Shown here one piece after another: positions 1-5,407 of a stretch of 7,576 bases of DNA (positions within the stretch are counted from its first letter, which is position 1; every line of letters starts with the position of its first letter). The stretch lies in contig DHKK01000192.1 in NCBI GenBank assembly GCA_002404795.1, forward strand, positions 1 through 7,576, read 5' to 3'. A program made the position numbers and the translations under genes. The stretch is from Clostridiales bacterium UBA4696 (lineage in GTDB: Bacteria; Bacillota; Clostridia; Oscillospirales; Oscillospiraceae). Under the pieces are notes generated by a model that was not told the origin of the DNA, did no database searches, and saw only the letters and a list, made by a program, of their open reading frames with translations.

Positions 1-34
1 CTTAAGTTGATGACATTGCCTGGGAGGGGCGCCT
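1..34 (+). repeat. Left half of terminal inverted repeat
   Basis: Bases 1-22 are the exact reverse complement of 7555-7576. The match extends to 34 nt (1-34 against 7543-7576) with mismatches only at left-hand positions 23, 24 and 30. It begins with the palindrome CTTAAG. No transposase is present between the copies and the genes inside look like ordinary chromosome, so this is probably the edge of a dispersed repeat (an IS or MITE end) at which the sequence was cut, not the end of a 7.6-kb transposon. The symmetry is seen directly; the mobile origin is inferred. Confidence 0.75.
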
Positions 35-39
35 GGGGG

Positions 40-77
40 TAAGGAAACCGCCCGGCGGGGTGGCTGCCGGGCGGTTG
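40..77 (-). terminator. Intrinsic terminator of the Tim44-like gene
   Basis: A perfect 11-bp GC-rich stem (46-56 with 66-76) encloses a 9-nt loop and lies 11 bp after the stop codon of the Tim44-like gene. In the minus-strand transcript the stem is followed by a short, interrupted U run (UUUCCUU), so the hairpin is strong but the U tract is weak. Confidence 0.65.
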
Positions 78-87
78 TTTGCGGGTG

Positions 88-999
88 TTAGCCTCTGGTT
101 TCCTGGGAGATGGCGCGGATGGCGTTCAGGGCGAAGCCGTGCTCCTCGAGCGTGATGACGCTTCCGCAGTACGGGCACTTCGCGCTGGCGTTGATCTCCA
201 GCGGCGCGCCGCAGTGCGGGCAGCTGACGGTCTGCATGTTGCCGCCCGCTTCGGTCTTCGTGCCGGTCGGCCGGACAAGATCCCACTCGTAGGTCATGAA
301 CTTCTCCTTGTTCCGGTCGCCGGAGACAAGGCTGCCCGTTGCGTCGTCGAGCGTGTAGTCGACGATGCGGGTCTTCAGCCGGGCGACGAGCACGTCGTTG
401 CCGCCCTCCTGGCACCAGCCGCGCAGGTCGACGGACAGAACAGCGATGCGCTCGACGTAGTTCGTCTGGCCCTTCTGCTTCTTGCGCTGCAGCTGGTTAT
501 CCATCTGGGTGAAGAAGGCGTCGGTGCAGTACGGACGGATGGGCGAGATGTCCTTCTTCTGCCAGCAATCCTGCATCTGGACGTAGAGGTTCGAGAGCTT
601 CGAGGTGAGCTTGGTCTCGTCGAAGGCCTCGTCGAGCTGCGTGTACTCGCTCATCGGCTTCAGCTTGCGGTTTGCAGCTGCGGACCGGCTGACGCCGCCG
701 CCGGCCTTGCGCTTCTTCTTGCCGCCCGCGTTCGTAGCGACGAAGGCCACGATCAGGATGATGCCGATGACCCAGAAGCTGAGCCCGAGCGTCCCGCCGT
801 CGGAGGAATCGGCATACGAGTCGCTGCTCCAGTCGGAGCTGTCCCAGCTGGAATCGGAGCTGCTCCAGTCGGAGGAGCTGCCAAAGTCAGAGTCGCCGGA
901 ATAATCGCCGAAATCTGCGCCCGCCGGCAGCGCCGCGATCAGCACGAGCATCACGCACAGCGCCAGCGCCAGCAGACGCTTGGACCATGTCTGTTTCAT
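88..999 (-). CDS. Tim44-like domain membrane protein with C-terminal zinc ribbon
   Basis: The protein has 303 aa. Visible parts in order: a signal peptide or first membrane helix (residues 5-28, ending in A-L-P-A-G-A); a Ser/Asp/Trp-rich low-complexity stretch (about 29-68); a transmembrane helix (about 72-90, WVIGIILIVAFVA); a basic patch (94-113, including KKKRK); a Tim44-like folded region (about 117-243, with the pattern D-x-T-K-L-x-x-L-Y-x-x-M-Q-x-x-W followed by Y-x-E-R-I); and a zinc ribbon with paired CPHCG and CPYCG knuckles (Cys260, 263, 275, 278). Bacterial proteins of this kind are usually annotated as Tim44-like or zinc-ribbon membrane proteins of unknown role. The basic patch after the second helix suggests that the Tim44-like and zinc domains are cytoplasmic. 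The ATG at 999 is preceded by AGAAAGGGG 7 nt upstream. The gene is monocistronic, with its own promoter (1033-1062) and terminator (40-77). The domain architecture is well supported; the function is unknown. Confidence 0.85.
   Translation of the reverse strand: MKQTWSKRLLALALCVMLVLIAALPAGADFGDYSGDSDFGSSSDWSSSDSSWDSSDWSSDSYADSSDGGTLGLSFWVIGIILIVAFVATNAGGKKKRKAGGGVSRSAAANRKLKPMSEYTQLDEAFDETKLTSKLSNLYVQMQDCWQKKDISPIRPYCTDAFFTQMDNQLQRKKQKGQTNYVERIAVLSVDLRGWCQEGGNDVLVARLKTRIVDYTLDDATGSLVSGDRNKEKFMTYEWDLVRPTGTKTEAGGNMQTVSCPHCGAPLEINASAKCPYCGSVITLEEHGFALNAIRAISQETRG
823..874. repeat. Short internal direct repeat encoding the Ser/Asp linker
   Basis: A 16-bp unit (GCTGCTCCAGTCGGAG on the plus strand) occurs at 823-838 and again at 859-874, a period of 36 bp. 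It encodes part of the Ser/Asp/Trp-rich linker of the Tim44-like protein. Such in-frame repeats can change copy number by slippage and so vary linker length between strains. The repeat is seen directly; the variability is inferred. Confidence 0.7.
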
Positions 1000-1032
1000 C
1001 AGGTTACCCCTTTCTCATTTCTTTCTGCTTCC

Positions 1033-1062
1033 AGTATAACACCCCGACCTGCCGGATGGCAA
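1033..1062 (-). promoter_or_regulatory. SigA-type promoter of the Tim44-like gene
   Basis: On the minus strand a -35 box TTGCCA (1057-1062, 5 of 6 to consensus) and a -10 box TATACT (1033-1038, 5 of 6) are separated by 18 nt. Transcription would start near 1026, giving a leader of about 27 nt. The -35 box touches the U tract of the terminator for the upstream ywlG-like gene. Confidence 0.75.
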
Positions 1063-1100
1063 GCAAAACAAATGCCCGCCGAAAACTTTCGACGGGCATT
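1062..1100 (-). terminator. Strong intrinsic terminator after the ywlG-like gene
   Basis: In the minus-strand transcript a 14-bp stem (1087-1100 pairs with 1071-1084, one G-U wobble, tight loop) is followed by UGUUUUGCUU. It starts 11 bp after the ywlG-like stop codon. It ends the S component/ywlG cluster and separates it from the Tim44-like gene. Confidence 0.85.
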
Positions 1101-1110
1101 GCTGATCAAC

Positions 1111-1656
1111 TTATAATTCCTGATAGACCGCTCTCGCGCCGCCGATGTACTTCGGGCGCGTGCGGGCGCAGAGGATGTTGGCTTCGCCGATCTTCTTGAC
1201 CGACAGCCGGACCGGGATAGCCACCCGGCGCAGGTGCATGCCGATGAGCGTGCCGCCGATGTCGATGCCGGCGTCGGCCACGATCGTCTCGACGAGGACC
1301 GGGTCTTTAAAGTTCGCCCACGCGGTCATGGCGAACGAGCCGCCCGCGTGCAGCTGCGGGATGGCGTTGACGATCTCAAAGCCGTGTGATTCGGCCACGG
1401 CGCGCTCGACAACGAGCGCGCGGTTGAGATGCTCGCAGCACTGCACGGCAAGCTCGATGCCCTGCGCCTGCAGCACCGGATAGATGCCCGCGAACGCGGC
1501 CTGCGCCGCCTCCAGGCTCGAGCCCTTGCCGATGCGCGCGCCGACCATCTCGCTCGACGAGCAGCCGACGACAAAGATCTTGCCGGGCTTCAGCTTTGCG
1601 GCCTCCAGCAGCTCCGTGACGGCCTGCCGGGCCTGCGCGGTCAGTTCTTCATACAT
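1111..1656 (-). CDS. ywlG: YwlG/TIGR01440 (DUF436) family protein
   Basis: The 181-aa protein has the length and motif pattern of the YwlG family (TIGR01440, UPF0340), found widely in Firmicutes and without an agreed biochemical function. Conserved-looking motifs are VVGCSSSE (29-36), QCCEHLNRAL (72-81), HAGGSFA (103-109), DAGIDIGGTLIGMHL (128-142) and RPKYIGG (167-173). The clustered Cys, His, Asp and Gly residues suggest a small soluble enzyme or ligand-binding protein; no signal peptide or membrane helix is visible. The ATG at 1656 lies only 3 bp after the TAA of the upstream S-component gene. Its ribosome binding site (GAAGGGTGA, 1664-1672, 7 nt before the ATG) lies within that gene's last codons, so the two are co-transcribed and probably translationally coupled. 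A link to the S component's substrate is plausible but is inferred from position alone. Family assignment is confident; function is not known. Confidence 0.9.
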   Translation of the reverse strand: MYEELTAQARQAVTELLEAAKLKPGKIFVVGCSSSEMVGARIGKGSSLEAAQAAFAGIYPVLQAQGIELAVQCCEHLNRALVVERAVAESHGFEIVNAIPQLHAGGSFAMTAWANFKDPVLVETIVADAGIDIGGTLIGMHLRRVAIPVRLSVKKIGEANILCARTRPKYIGGARAVYQEL

Positions 1657-1659
1657 GTG

Positions 1660-2190
1660 TTATTCACCCTTCCAGAATGCTTTGTGGATCTCCGGGACCT
1701 TGGAAAGCGCGGTATAGAGCAGCACGGACAGCACGATGCCGATGGCCGCCTGCACCAGATTGTTGGGGATGGACGCCGCGGCGGACAGGCCCTTGCCCAG
1801 GATCAGCGCCTTATAGCCGAAGTAGCCCAGCACCATTACGACCTCGGACGGCAGCTCGATCACAGCCAGACGCCAGAACGGGATCTTCTCGCCCCTTTTT
1901 AACAGCGGCCGCAGCAGCAGCGCCGCGATCAGCGCCACAAGGCCCTTGATCAGGAACGTACCGGGGACATAGTGGGCATATCCGGCCAGCAGATCGGCAA
2001 GACCGCTGCCGATCCCGGCGGCAAAGAAGCCGTACCACGGGCCGAGCACCAGACCGGCAAGCAGGCACATGCACTCGCCGAGATTCGTATAGCCCGCCAC
2101 AGTCGGGATCTGCACGATCATCGTCGCCACGCAGCAAAGCGCCGCGAACATCGCGCTCAAAACCAGCTTCCGGACCGTTTCATTTTTCAT
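1660..2190 (-). CDS. ECF transporter S component (paralogue A)
   Basis: This 176-aa integral membrane protein has about five to six hydrophobic segments and no ATPase motifs, as expected for the substrate-capturing S subunit of an energy-coupling factor vitamin transporter. Helix 1 (RKLVLSAMFAAL) contains the AxxxA pattern (Ala13, Ala17) that S components use to dock on EcfT. Further marks are GYTNLGE (33-39), LGPWYGF (49-55), GSGLADLLAGYAHYVPGTF (61-79), IKGLVALIAA (81-90) and PNNLVQAAIGI (142-152). The Asn-Leu-Gly-Glu and Ala-Asp-Leu-Leu patterns resemble the riboflavin/HMP-type S families, but the substrate cannot be told from sequence. No EcfA, EcfA' or EcfT gene is in the window, so it is presumably a group II system sharing a module encoded elsewhere. 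The ATG at 2190 has AGAGAGG 10 nt upstream. It is a tandem copy of 2273-2803 (about 71 of the first 95 residues identical by eye) and is coupled to the downstream ywlG-like gene. Confidence 0.9.
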   Translation of the reverse strand: MKNETVRKLVLSAMFAALCCVATMIVQIPTVAGYTNLGECMCLLAGLVLGPWYGFFAAGIGSGLADLLAGYAHYVPGTFLIKGLVALIAALLLRPLLKRGEKIPFWRLAVIELPSEVVMVLGYFGYKALILGKGLSAAASIPNNLVQAAIGIVLSVLLYTALSKVPEIHKAFWKGE

Positions 2191-2221
2191 CGTCAGGGAA
2201 CCTCTCTTCCAAAGAATACCC

Positions 2222-2272
2222 TGATTATAGCCGATTCTGATTCTATAAAAAGACGCAAAAACCGATATTTTT
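2222..2272 (-). repeat. Duplicated promoter block, copy A
   Basis: This 51-nt non-coding block aligns without gaps to 2836-2886 at 41 of 51 positions by eye. Both copies lie upstream of an S-component gene and contain TATAAT plus an A/T-rich stretch further upstream. Copy A begins directly after the stop codon of paralogue B, so the gene and its control region appear to have been duplicated as one unit. The most conserved parts are the -10 region (12 identical bases) and the A/T-rich block at -35 and upstream. Confidence 0.75.
2224..2252 (-). promoter_or_regulatory. Promoter of S component A
   Basis: A perfect -10 box TATAAT (2224-2229 on the minus strand) lies about 34 bp before the ATG. 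At the usual 17-nt spacing the -35 position reads CTTTTT (2247-2252), which is a poor match. A weak -35 combined with a conserved A/T-rich upstream block suggests an UP element or activator dependence. The predicted leader is only about 27 nt, too short for a riboswitch. Readthrough from paralogue B is also likely, because no terminator separates the two genes. Confidence 0.6.
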
Positions 2273-2803
2273 TTAGGTGCAGTTTTTCCCGGACGGCCGC
2301 ATCAGCCCCGGCACGCGGCAGACCGCCTGCTCCAGCAGCACAGCCAGCACGATCCCCGCCGCGGCCTGCAGCAGGTTATTGGGGACGGCCGCGGCCGCAG
2401 CCGCCGCCTCGCCGAGCACGAGCGTTTCGAAGGAAAAATAGCCGAGCACCATCGCCACTTCCGCCGGCAGGGCGGTCAGCGCCAGCTGCCAGACGGCGGG
2501 CATGCCCTCCTTCCGGACCGGCCGCAGCAAGAGCGCCGCGATCAGCGCCACAAGGCCCTTGATCACGAACGTTGCAGGCACATATGCGCCGTATCCGGCC
2601 AGCAGATCGGCCAGCGCGCTGCCGAGCCCGGCCGCCGCGAAGCCGTACCACGGCCCCAGGATCCATCCGGCGAGCAAGCACAGGCCGTCGCCAAAATTCA
2701 GATAACCGGTCGCAATGGGGATCTGGATCACCATCGTCGCCGCGCAGCTGAGCGCCGCGAACATCGCGCTCAGAACCAGCTTCCGGATCGTTTTGTCTTT
2801 CAT
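2273..2803 (-). CDS. ECF transporter S component (paralogue B)
   Basis: This 176-aa membrane protein is a tandem paralogue of 1660-2190, with the same helix-1 AxxxA motif (Ala13, Ala17), LGPWYGF (49-55), GSALADLLAGY (61-71), IKGLVALIAALLLRP (81-95), VMVLGYF-like and PNNLLQAA motifs. A GTG at 2806 in the same frame could begin a 177-aa protein. The ATG at 2803 is preferred because GGGAGGT lies 7 nt before it (only 4 nt before the GTG) and it gives the same start as paralogue A. Differences cluster in the loop after GY (YLNFGDG against YTNLGEC), in an Ala-rich stretch near residues 132-139 (EAAAAAAAV against KGLSAAASI), and in the C-terminal tail, which ends GKNCT. The two copies may thus bind related but different substrates. 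Its ATPase and T subunits are not in the window. The substrate is unknown. Confidence 0.88.
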   Translation of the reverse strand: MKDKTIRKLVLSAMFAALSCAATMVIQIPIATGYLNFGDGLCLLAGWILGPWYGFAAAGLGSALADLLAGYGAYVPATFVIKGLVALIAALLLRPVRKEGMPAVWQLALTALPAEVAMVLGYFSFETLVLGEAAAAAAAVPNNLLQAAAGIVLAVLLEQAVCRVPGLMRPSGKNCT

Positions 2804-2810
2804 CACAGGT

Positions 2811-2817
2811 ACCTCCC
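2811..2817 (-). promoter_or_regulatory. Ribosome binding site that decides the start of S component B
   Basis: GGGAGGT on the minus strand ends 7 nt before the ATG at 2803 but only 4 nt before the in-frame GTG at 2806, so the ATG is the likelier start. Confidence 0.7.
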
Positions 2818-2835
2818 GTTTGTCTGAGATGCCTA

Positions 2836-2886
2836 TGATTATAGCCGGTTCTGGCCGGATAAAAATACGCAGAAAGAGATATTTTT
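2836..2886 (-). repeat. Duplicated promoter block, copy B
   Basis: This is the partner of 2222-2272, with 41 of 51 identical positions and no gaps. It lies upstream of S component B and holds that gene's -10 box. Confidence 0.75.
2838..2866 (-). promoter_or_regulatory. Promoter of S component B
   Basis: TATAAT (2838-2843, minus strand) stands 17 nt from ATTTTT (2861-2866), giving a perfect -10 and a poor -35. Transcription would start near 2831 with a leader of about 28 nt. The -10 box and the A/T-rich upstream block are the parts conserved with copy A. Confidence 0.6.
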
Positions 2887-2940
2887 GCCGGACCAGATTT
2901 AAGAAACTTCTAACAAATCTATCGGTTTTGTAAACTTCTC

Positions 2941-2984
2941 ATAAAATCCGCGCTGTGTCCCCGGTACGGGGGCCGCAGCGCGGA
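2941..2984 (-). terminator. Intrinsic terminator of the kinase/mtlD-like operon
   Basis: In the minus-strand transcript an outer 8-bp stem (2976-2983 with 2948-2955) and an inner 5-bp stem (2967-2971 with 2959-2963, 3-nt loop) form a GC-rich hairpin followed by AUUUUAU. It lies about 17 bp after the stop codon of the mtlD-like gene and separates it from the S-component cluster. Confidence 0.8.
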
Positions 2985-3000
2985 AATTACCGGAAATGCG

Positions 3001-4215
3001 TCAGATGATGCGGCCGAGGCCCGCGGTCTTCACGGCCTGGGCAGCGCGGCGCAGGGCGGAGACAGGCTCGCCCTCGAGGAAGTAGGCGTACATGTCGAGG
3101 ATCATCCCGGCCAGCTCCGAATCAGCCTCCAGACCGGAGACCTCCTTCAGGACCTTCGCCGCTTCTTCCTTCGACTGCTCGACGCCCGCCTCGTTCAGAT
3201 AGCGATACACCGCGCCGGCTGCGCCGACGGCGATATACGCAGGCTTCACGCCCTGCTCGAGGCACAGCAGGCTCGAACCGATCAGCCGGTCGGCTGCGCC
3301 GAGCTTTCGCGTCGGGTCGCCGCCGACGCGCTTGCAGGTGTCCTTCAGCGCCGCATTGCGGAAGCGGCCCAGAAGATCGGTGATGTGCAGCATCAGGCCG
3401 TCCAGCTCGACGCCGTACTTCTTGTGCAGCGCCAGCGCGCTTTCGAGCATGGCGTTCTGCACGATGCTCAGGACCTCGGGATCGTCGATGGACTGGTAGA
3501 TATACTTCCGGCCCTCGTAGCCGCCGAGGTACGCACAGGTGGCGTGACCCATGTTGTGGACGTACAGCTTGCGCTTGATATAGAAGTCAAACGGCTCGAA
3601 CGGGACCATGTTCGTGATCTCGGGGATCTCGCCCTTGAACGCGGCCTTGTCGACGGGCAGGAAGCCATAACGCTCGACGCACACGCGCATCGGATCGCCG
3701 TCCTTCATTTCTTCCGTCTGCACCGGGACCATGCGACCGATCGAGGCCTCGACCAGGCCGACCTTCTCATCGAAGTGCTTCTTTTCTTCGTCGGTCAGCA
3801 GGTCCTTGAGCATGCCCTCCATGACCTTGTTGGCATCCATCAGGTTCTCGCAGATGATGATGTTGAGCGGACGGTCGTCCCGCGCCCAGCGCTTTCTGAG
3901 ACCCGCGACGATGTTGCCGACGATGAACTTGAGAATTCTTGCGCCGACGGCCGTCGCCATGATGTCGCAGTTGGCGATGGCCTCGGAGGCTGCTTCCTGA
4001 TCATTGCCGTTGACCGCGGTCACGTGCTCGATCGTGACGTCCTCATGCCCCTCGCTCGACACATAGCGGACGGGATACTGCTTCTTTTCCTGCAGAGCCT
4101 TCACGACCGGCTCTGCCACGTCGATGAACGTGACCTCGTAGCCGGACTGGCTGAGCGTTGCGCCGATAAAGCCGCGGCCAATGTTGCCGCCGCCGTACAT
4201 AACTGCCTGTTTCAT
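3001..4215 (-). CDS. mtlD: Mannitol-1-phosphate 5-dehydrogenase-like enzyme
   Basis: The 404-aa protein belongs to the polyol-specific long-chain dehydrogenase family. The N-terminal Rossmann motif GGGNIGRGFIG (8-18) is nearly that of MtlD. AVGARILK (89-96) and LNIIICENLMDANK (117-130) follow the MtlD pattern. The family signature K-x4-N-x2-H is present (Lys216, Asn221, His224, in KLYVHNMGHA). MtlD oxidises mannitol 1-phosphate to fructose 6-phosphate with NAD in the cytoplasm. The protein is slightly longer than the usual 370-385 aa. No mannitol PTS gene is in the window; instead a PfkB-family kinase gene lies 21 bp upstream on the same strand. The true substrate could therefore be a different polyol phosphate made by that kinase. 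The fructuronate and altronate reductases are relatives, but the N-terminal motif and length favour the MtlD branch. The ATG at 4215 has AGAGGG about 11 nt upstream, a rather long spacing. A terminator follows the gene. Family is secure; exact substrate is not. Confidence 0.85.
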   Translation of the reverse strand: MKQAVMYGGGNIGRGFIGATLSQSGYEVTFIDVAEPVVKALQEKKQYPVRYVSSEGHEDVTIEHVTAVNGNDQEAASEAIANCDIMATAVGARILKFIVGNIVAGLRKRWARDDRPLNIIICENLMDANKVMEGMLKDLLTDEEKKHFDEKVGLVEASIGRMVPVQTEEMKDGDPMRVCVERYGFLPVDKAAFKGEIPEITNMVPFEPFDFYIKRKLYVHNMGHATCAYLGGYEGRKYIYQSIDDPEVLSIVQNAMLESALALHKKYGVELDGLMLHITDLLGRFRNAALKDTCKRVGGDPTRKLGAADRLIGSSLLCLEQGVKPAYIAVGAAGAVYRYLNEAGVEQSKEEAAKVLKEVSGLEADSELAGMILDMYAYFLEGEPVSALRRAAQAVKTAGLGRII

Positions 4216-4236
4216 AGTGATTCTGACCCTCTTTTT

Positions 4237-5244
4237 TTATTTCTTGCCGTACAGCTCGTACAGCTTCAGGACTTCATCTTTCGTCTTCACGCCGTCGGAC
4301 GCGCTGACCTCGCTGAGGGAGGCCGCCGCGCTGCAAGCGCCGAGCTTCAGCGCCTCCGGCAGCGGCATATCCGTCTCCGCCGCGTACAGAACGCCCGCGC
4401 AGAACGCGTCGCCCGCGCCGACGGTGCCCTTGATATAGCCCTGCGGGAGCTTCAGGCTCTCAAATGCATAGTAATTGCCGCTTTTGTCCATGCCGCAGCC
4501 GATCTCCGGGCAGTGGATGACGGCCCACTTGGCAACGCCCAGCTCGTGGAGCTTCTGCAGCGCGGCCTTCATGTTCTCCACATGCAGCACGCCGTCTTCT
4601 CCGCGGAGCAGCACGCCCGTGGTCTGCTGGGTCTCGAGCTCGTTGATGATGCAGTAGTCGGTGTATTTGAGCGCCGGGGTCACGAGCCGCGCAAAGCGCT
4701 CGCCCGCCTCGGAGACGACGTCGATGGACGTCTTCATCCCGGCCTTCTGCGCCCGGTGCAGAAGCCGCGCCATCTTCGTGCCGTATTCCGCGTCCGGCTC
4801 GTCCAGATGCGGCAGCAGCAGGATATAGCCGATGTGGAAAATGTCGACATTCAGCTTATCCCAATCGATATCGTCTTCTCCATAATAGGCGTTGCCGCCC
4901 GCATATTGGAAAAACGTGCGCTCCTTCGTCTGATTGTTTGACATGACTGCCGTAAATGACGTGTCGCCGCTGCGCCGGACCATCGAGAGGTCGATATTTG
5001 GGTATTTTCCCATCTCCCGCAGGACAAAATCGCCCTCGGCGTCATGCCCGGCGAAGCCGGAGGCGACAAGCGGCAGCGTGGGATCCAGCCGTGCAAGATC
5101 GGAAATGGTGTTGCAGACCGAGCCGCCGGTAGAACGGGTGATGCCTTCGGTGATGTGCGTCAGCTCATTCTGCTTCGGCCAGGTCTCAATGGGATAGGTA
5201 ATATCCACGATCATATTACCCGCGCAGCAAATTCCTTTTTTCAT
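4237..5244 (-). CDS. PfkB-family carbohydrate kinase
   Basis: This 335-aa ribokinase/PfkB-type kinase transfers phosphate from ATP to a sugar, polyol or related compound. Visible motifs: N-terminal substrate-binding strand GNMIVDI (9-15); the glycine pair STGGSVCNT (38-46); NELE (201-204), matching the family N-x-x-E motif; and the C-terminal signature GTVGAGDAF (273-281), with Asp279 as the expected catalytic base. An upstream in-frame ATG at 5292 would add 16 residues. The ATG at 5244 is preferred because GGGAGGAAGT directly precedes it and because the fold begins there. It is the first gene of an operon with the mtlD-like gene, and a divergent AraC regulator lies 163 bp away. The substrate cannot be read from sequence. 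The neighbourhood suggests a hexitol or ketose that the MtlD-like enzyme then handles as its phosphate. Nucleoside kinase and fructokinase activities are alternatives within the same family. Confidence 0.88.
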   Translation of the reverse strand: MKKGICCAGNMIVDITYPIETWPKQNELTHITEGITRSTGGSVCNTISDLARLDPTLPLVASGFAGHDAEGDFVLREMGKYPNIDLSMVRRSGDTSFTAVMSNNQTKERTFFQYAGGNAYYGEDDIDWDKLNVDIFHIGYILLLPHLDEPDAEYGTKMARLLHRAQKAGMKTSIDVVSEAGERFARLVTPALKYTDYCIINELETQQTTGVLLRGEDGVLHVENMKAALQKLHELGVAKWAVIHCPEIGCGMDKSGNYYAFESLKLPQGYIKGTVGAGDAFCAGVLYAAETDMPLPEALKLGACSAAASLSEVSASDGVKTKDEVLKLYELYGKK

Positions 5245-5248
5245 ACTT

Positions 5249-5254
5249 CCTCCC
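5249..5254 (-). promoter_or_regulatory. Ribosome binding site that decides the kinase start
   Basis: GGGAGG on the minus strand lies 4 nt before the ATG at 5244. It supports this start over the in-frame ATG at 5292, which would add 16 residues ahead of the kinase fold. Confidence 0.7.
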
Positions 5255-5306
5255 TGTGTTTTTGCAGAACTCGGGCCGGAACTCCGGTCCATCCGGCAAT
5301 TCTGCC

Positions 5307-5335
5307 TTGTTTTTCTGCTCTGATACTGTTATTAT
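5307..5335 (+). promoter_or_regulatory. Candidate promoter of the AraC-family regulator
   Basis: TTGTTT (5307-5312) and TATTAT (5330-5335) are 17 nt apart on the plus strand. The -10 matches consensus at 5 of 6 positions and the -35 at 3 of 6. The start would be near 5342, with a leader of about 66 nt. The -10 box is almost superimposed on the opposite-strand candidate -10 (5331-5336), so polymerase could occupy only one promoter at a time. Confidence 0.5.
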
Positions 5336-5359
5336 GAGGGACAAGGGCAGGCTTATCAC
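5331..5359 (-). promoter_or_regulatory. Candidate promoter of the kinase/mtlD-like operon
   Basis: On the minus strand CATAAT (5331-5336, 5 of 6) lies 17 nt from GTGATA (5354-5359, 4 of 6). The leader would be about 80 nt. The weak -35 fits an activator-dependent promoter and overlaps a small inverted repeat at 5353-5365. Confidence 0.4.
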
Positions 5360-5365
5360 CGATAA
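5353..5365. promoter_or_regulatory. Small inverted repeat, possible operator
   Basis: TTATC-ACC-GATAA is a 5-bp inverted repeat with a 3-nt spacer inside the divergent promoter region. It could be a regulator-binding site over the operon's -35 box. AraC-family operators are more often direct repeats, and a repeat this short can arise by chance. Confidence 0.25.
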
Positions 5366-5407
5366 ATCTGCTTCCACATCCCGACAATGATGCGATTTGG
5401 TGAAAAT

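Noticed and set aside
79..1116. A 345-codon open frame on the plus strand, antisense to the Tim44-like gene
   Set aside because: It is low in complexity (Ala, Val, Arg-rich), runs through the terminator and promoter of the real gene, and has no family motif.
2191..2272. Possible riboswitch upstream of the S-component genes, since vitamin transporters are often riboswitch-controlled
   Set aside because: The -10 boxes place transcription starts only about 27-28 nt before each start codon, leaving no room for an aptamer, and no FMN, TPP or similar core motif is visible.
2887..2940. Two copies of AAACTTCT 28 bp apart upstream of S component B
   Set aside because: An 8-bp A/T-rich repeat in an A/T-rich spacer is readily explained by chance, and it has no counterpart upstream of the paralogous gene.
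3385..4941. A 518-codon open frame on the plus strand, antisense to the mtlD-like and kinase genes
   Set aside because: Its translation is rich in Arg, Leu, Val, Ala, His and Asp with no recognisable motif, and it lies opposite two genes with clear family signatures. Long antisense frames are expected in GC-rich coding DNA.
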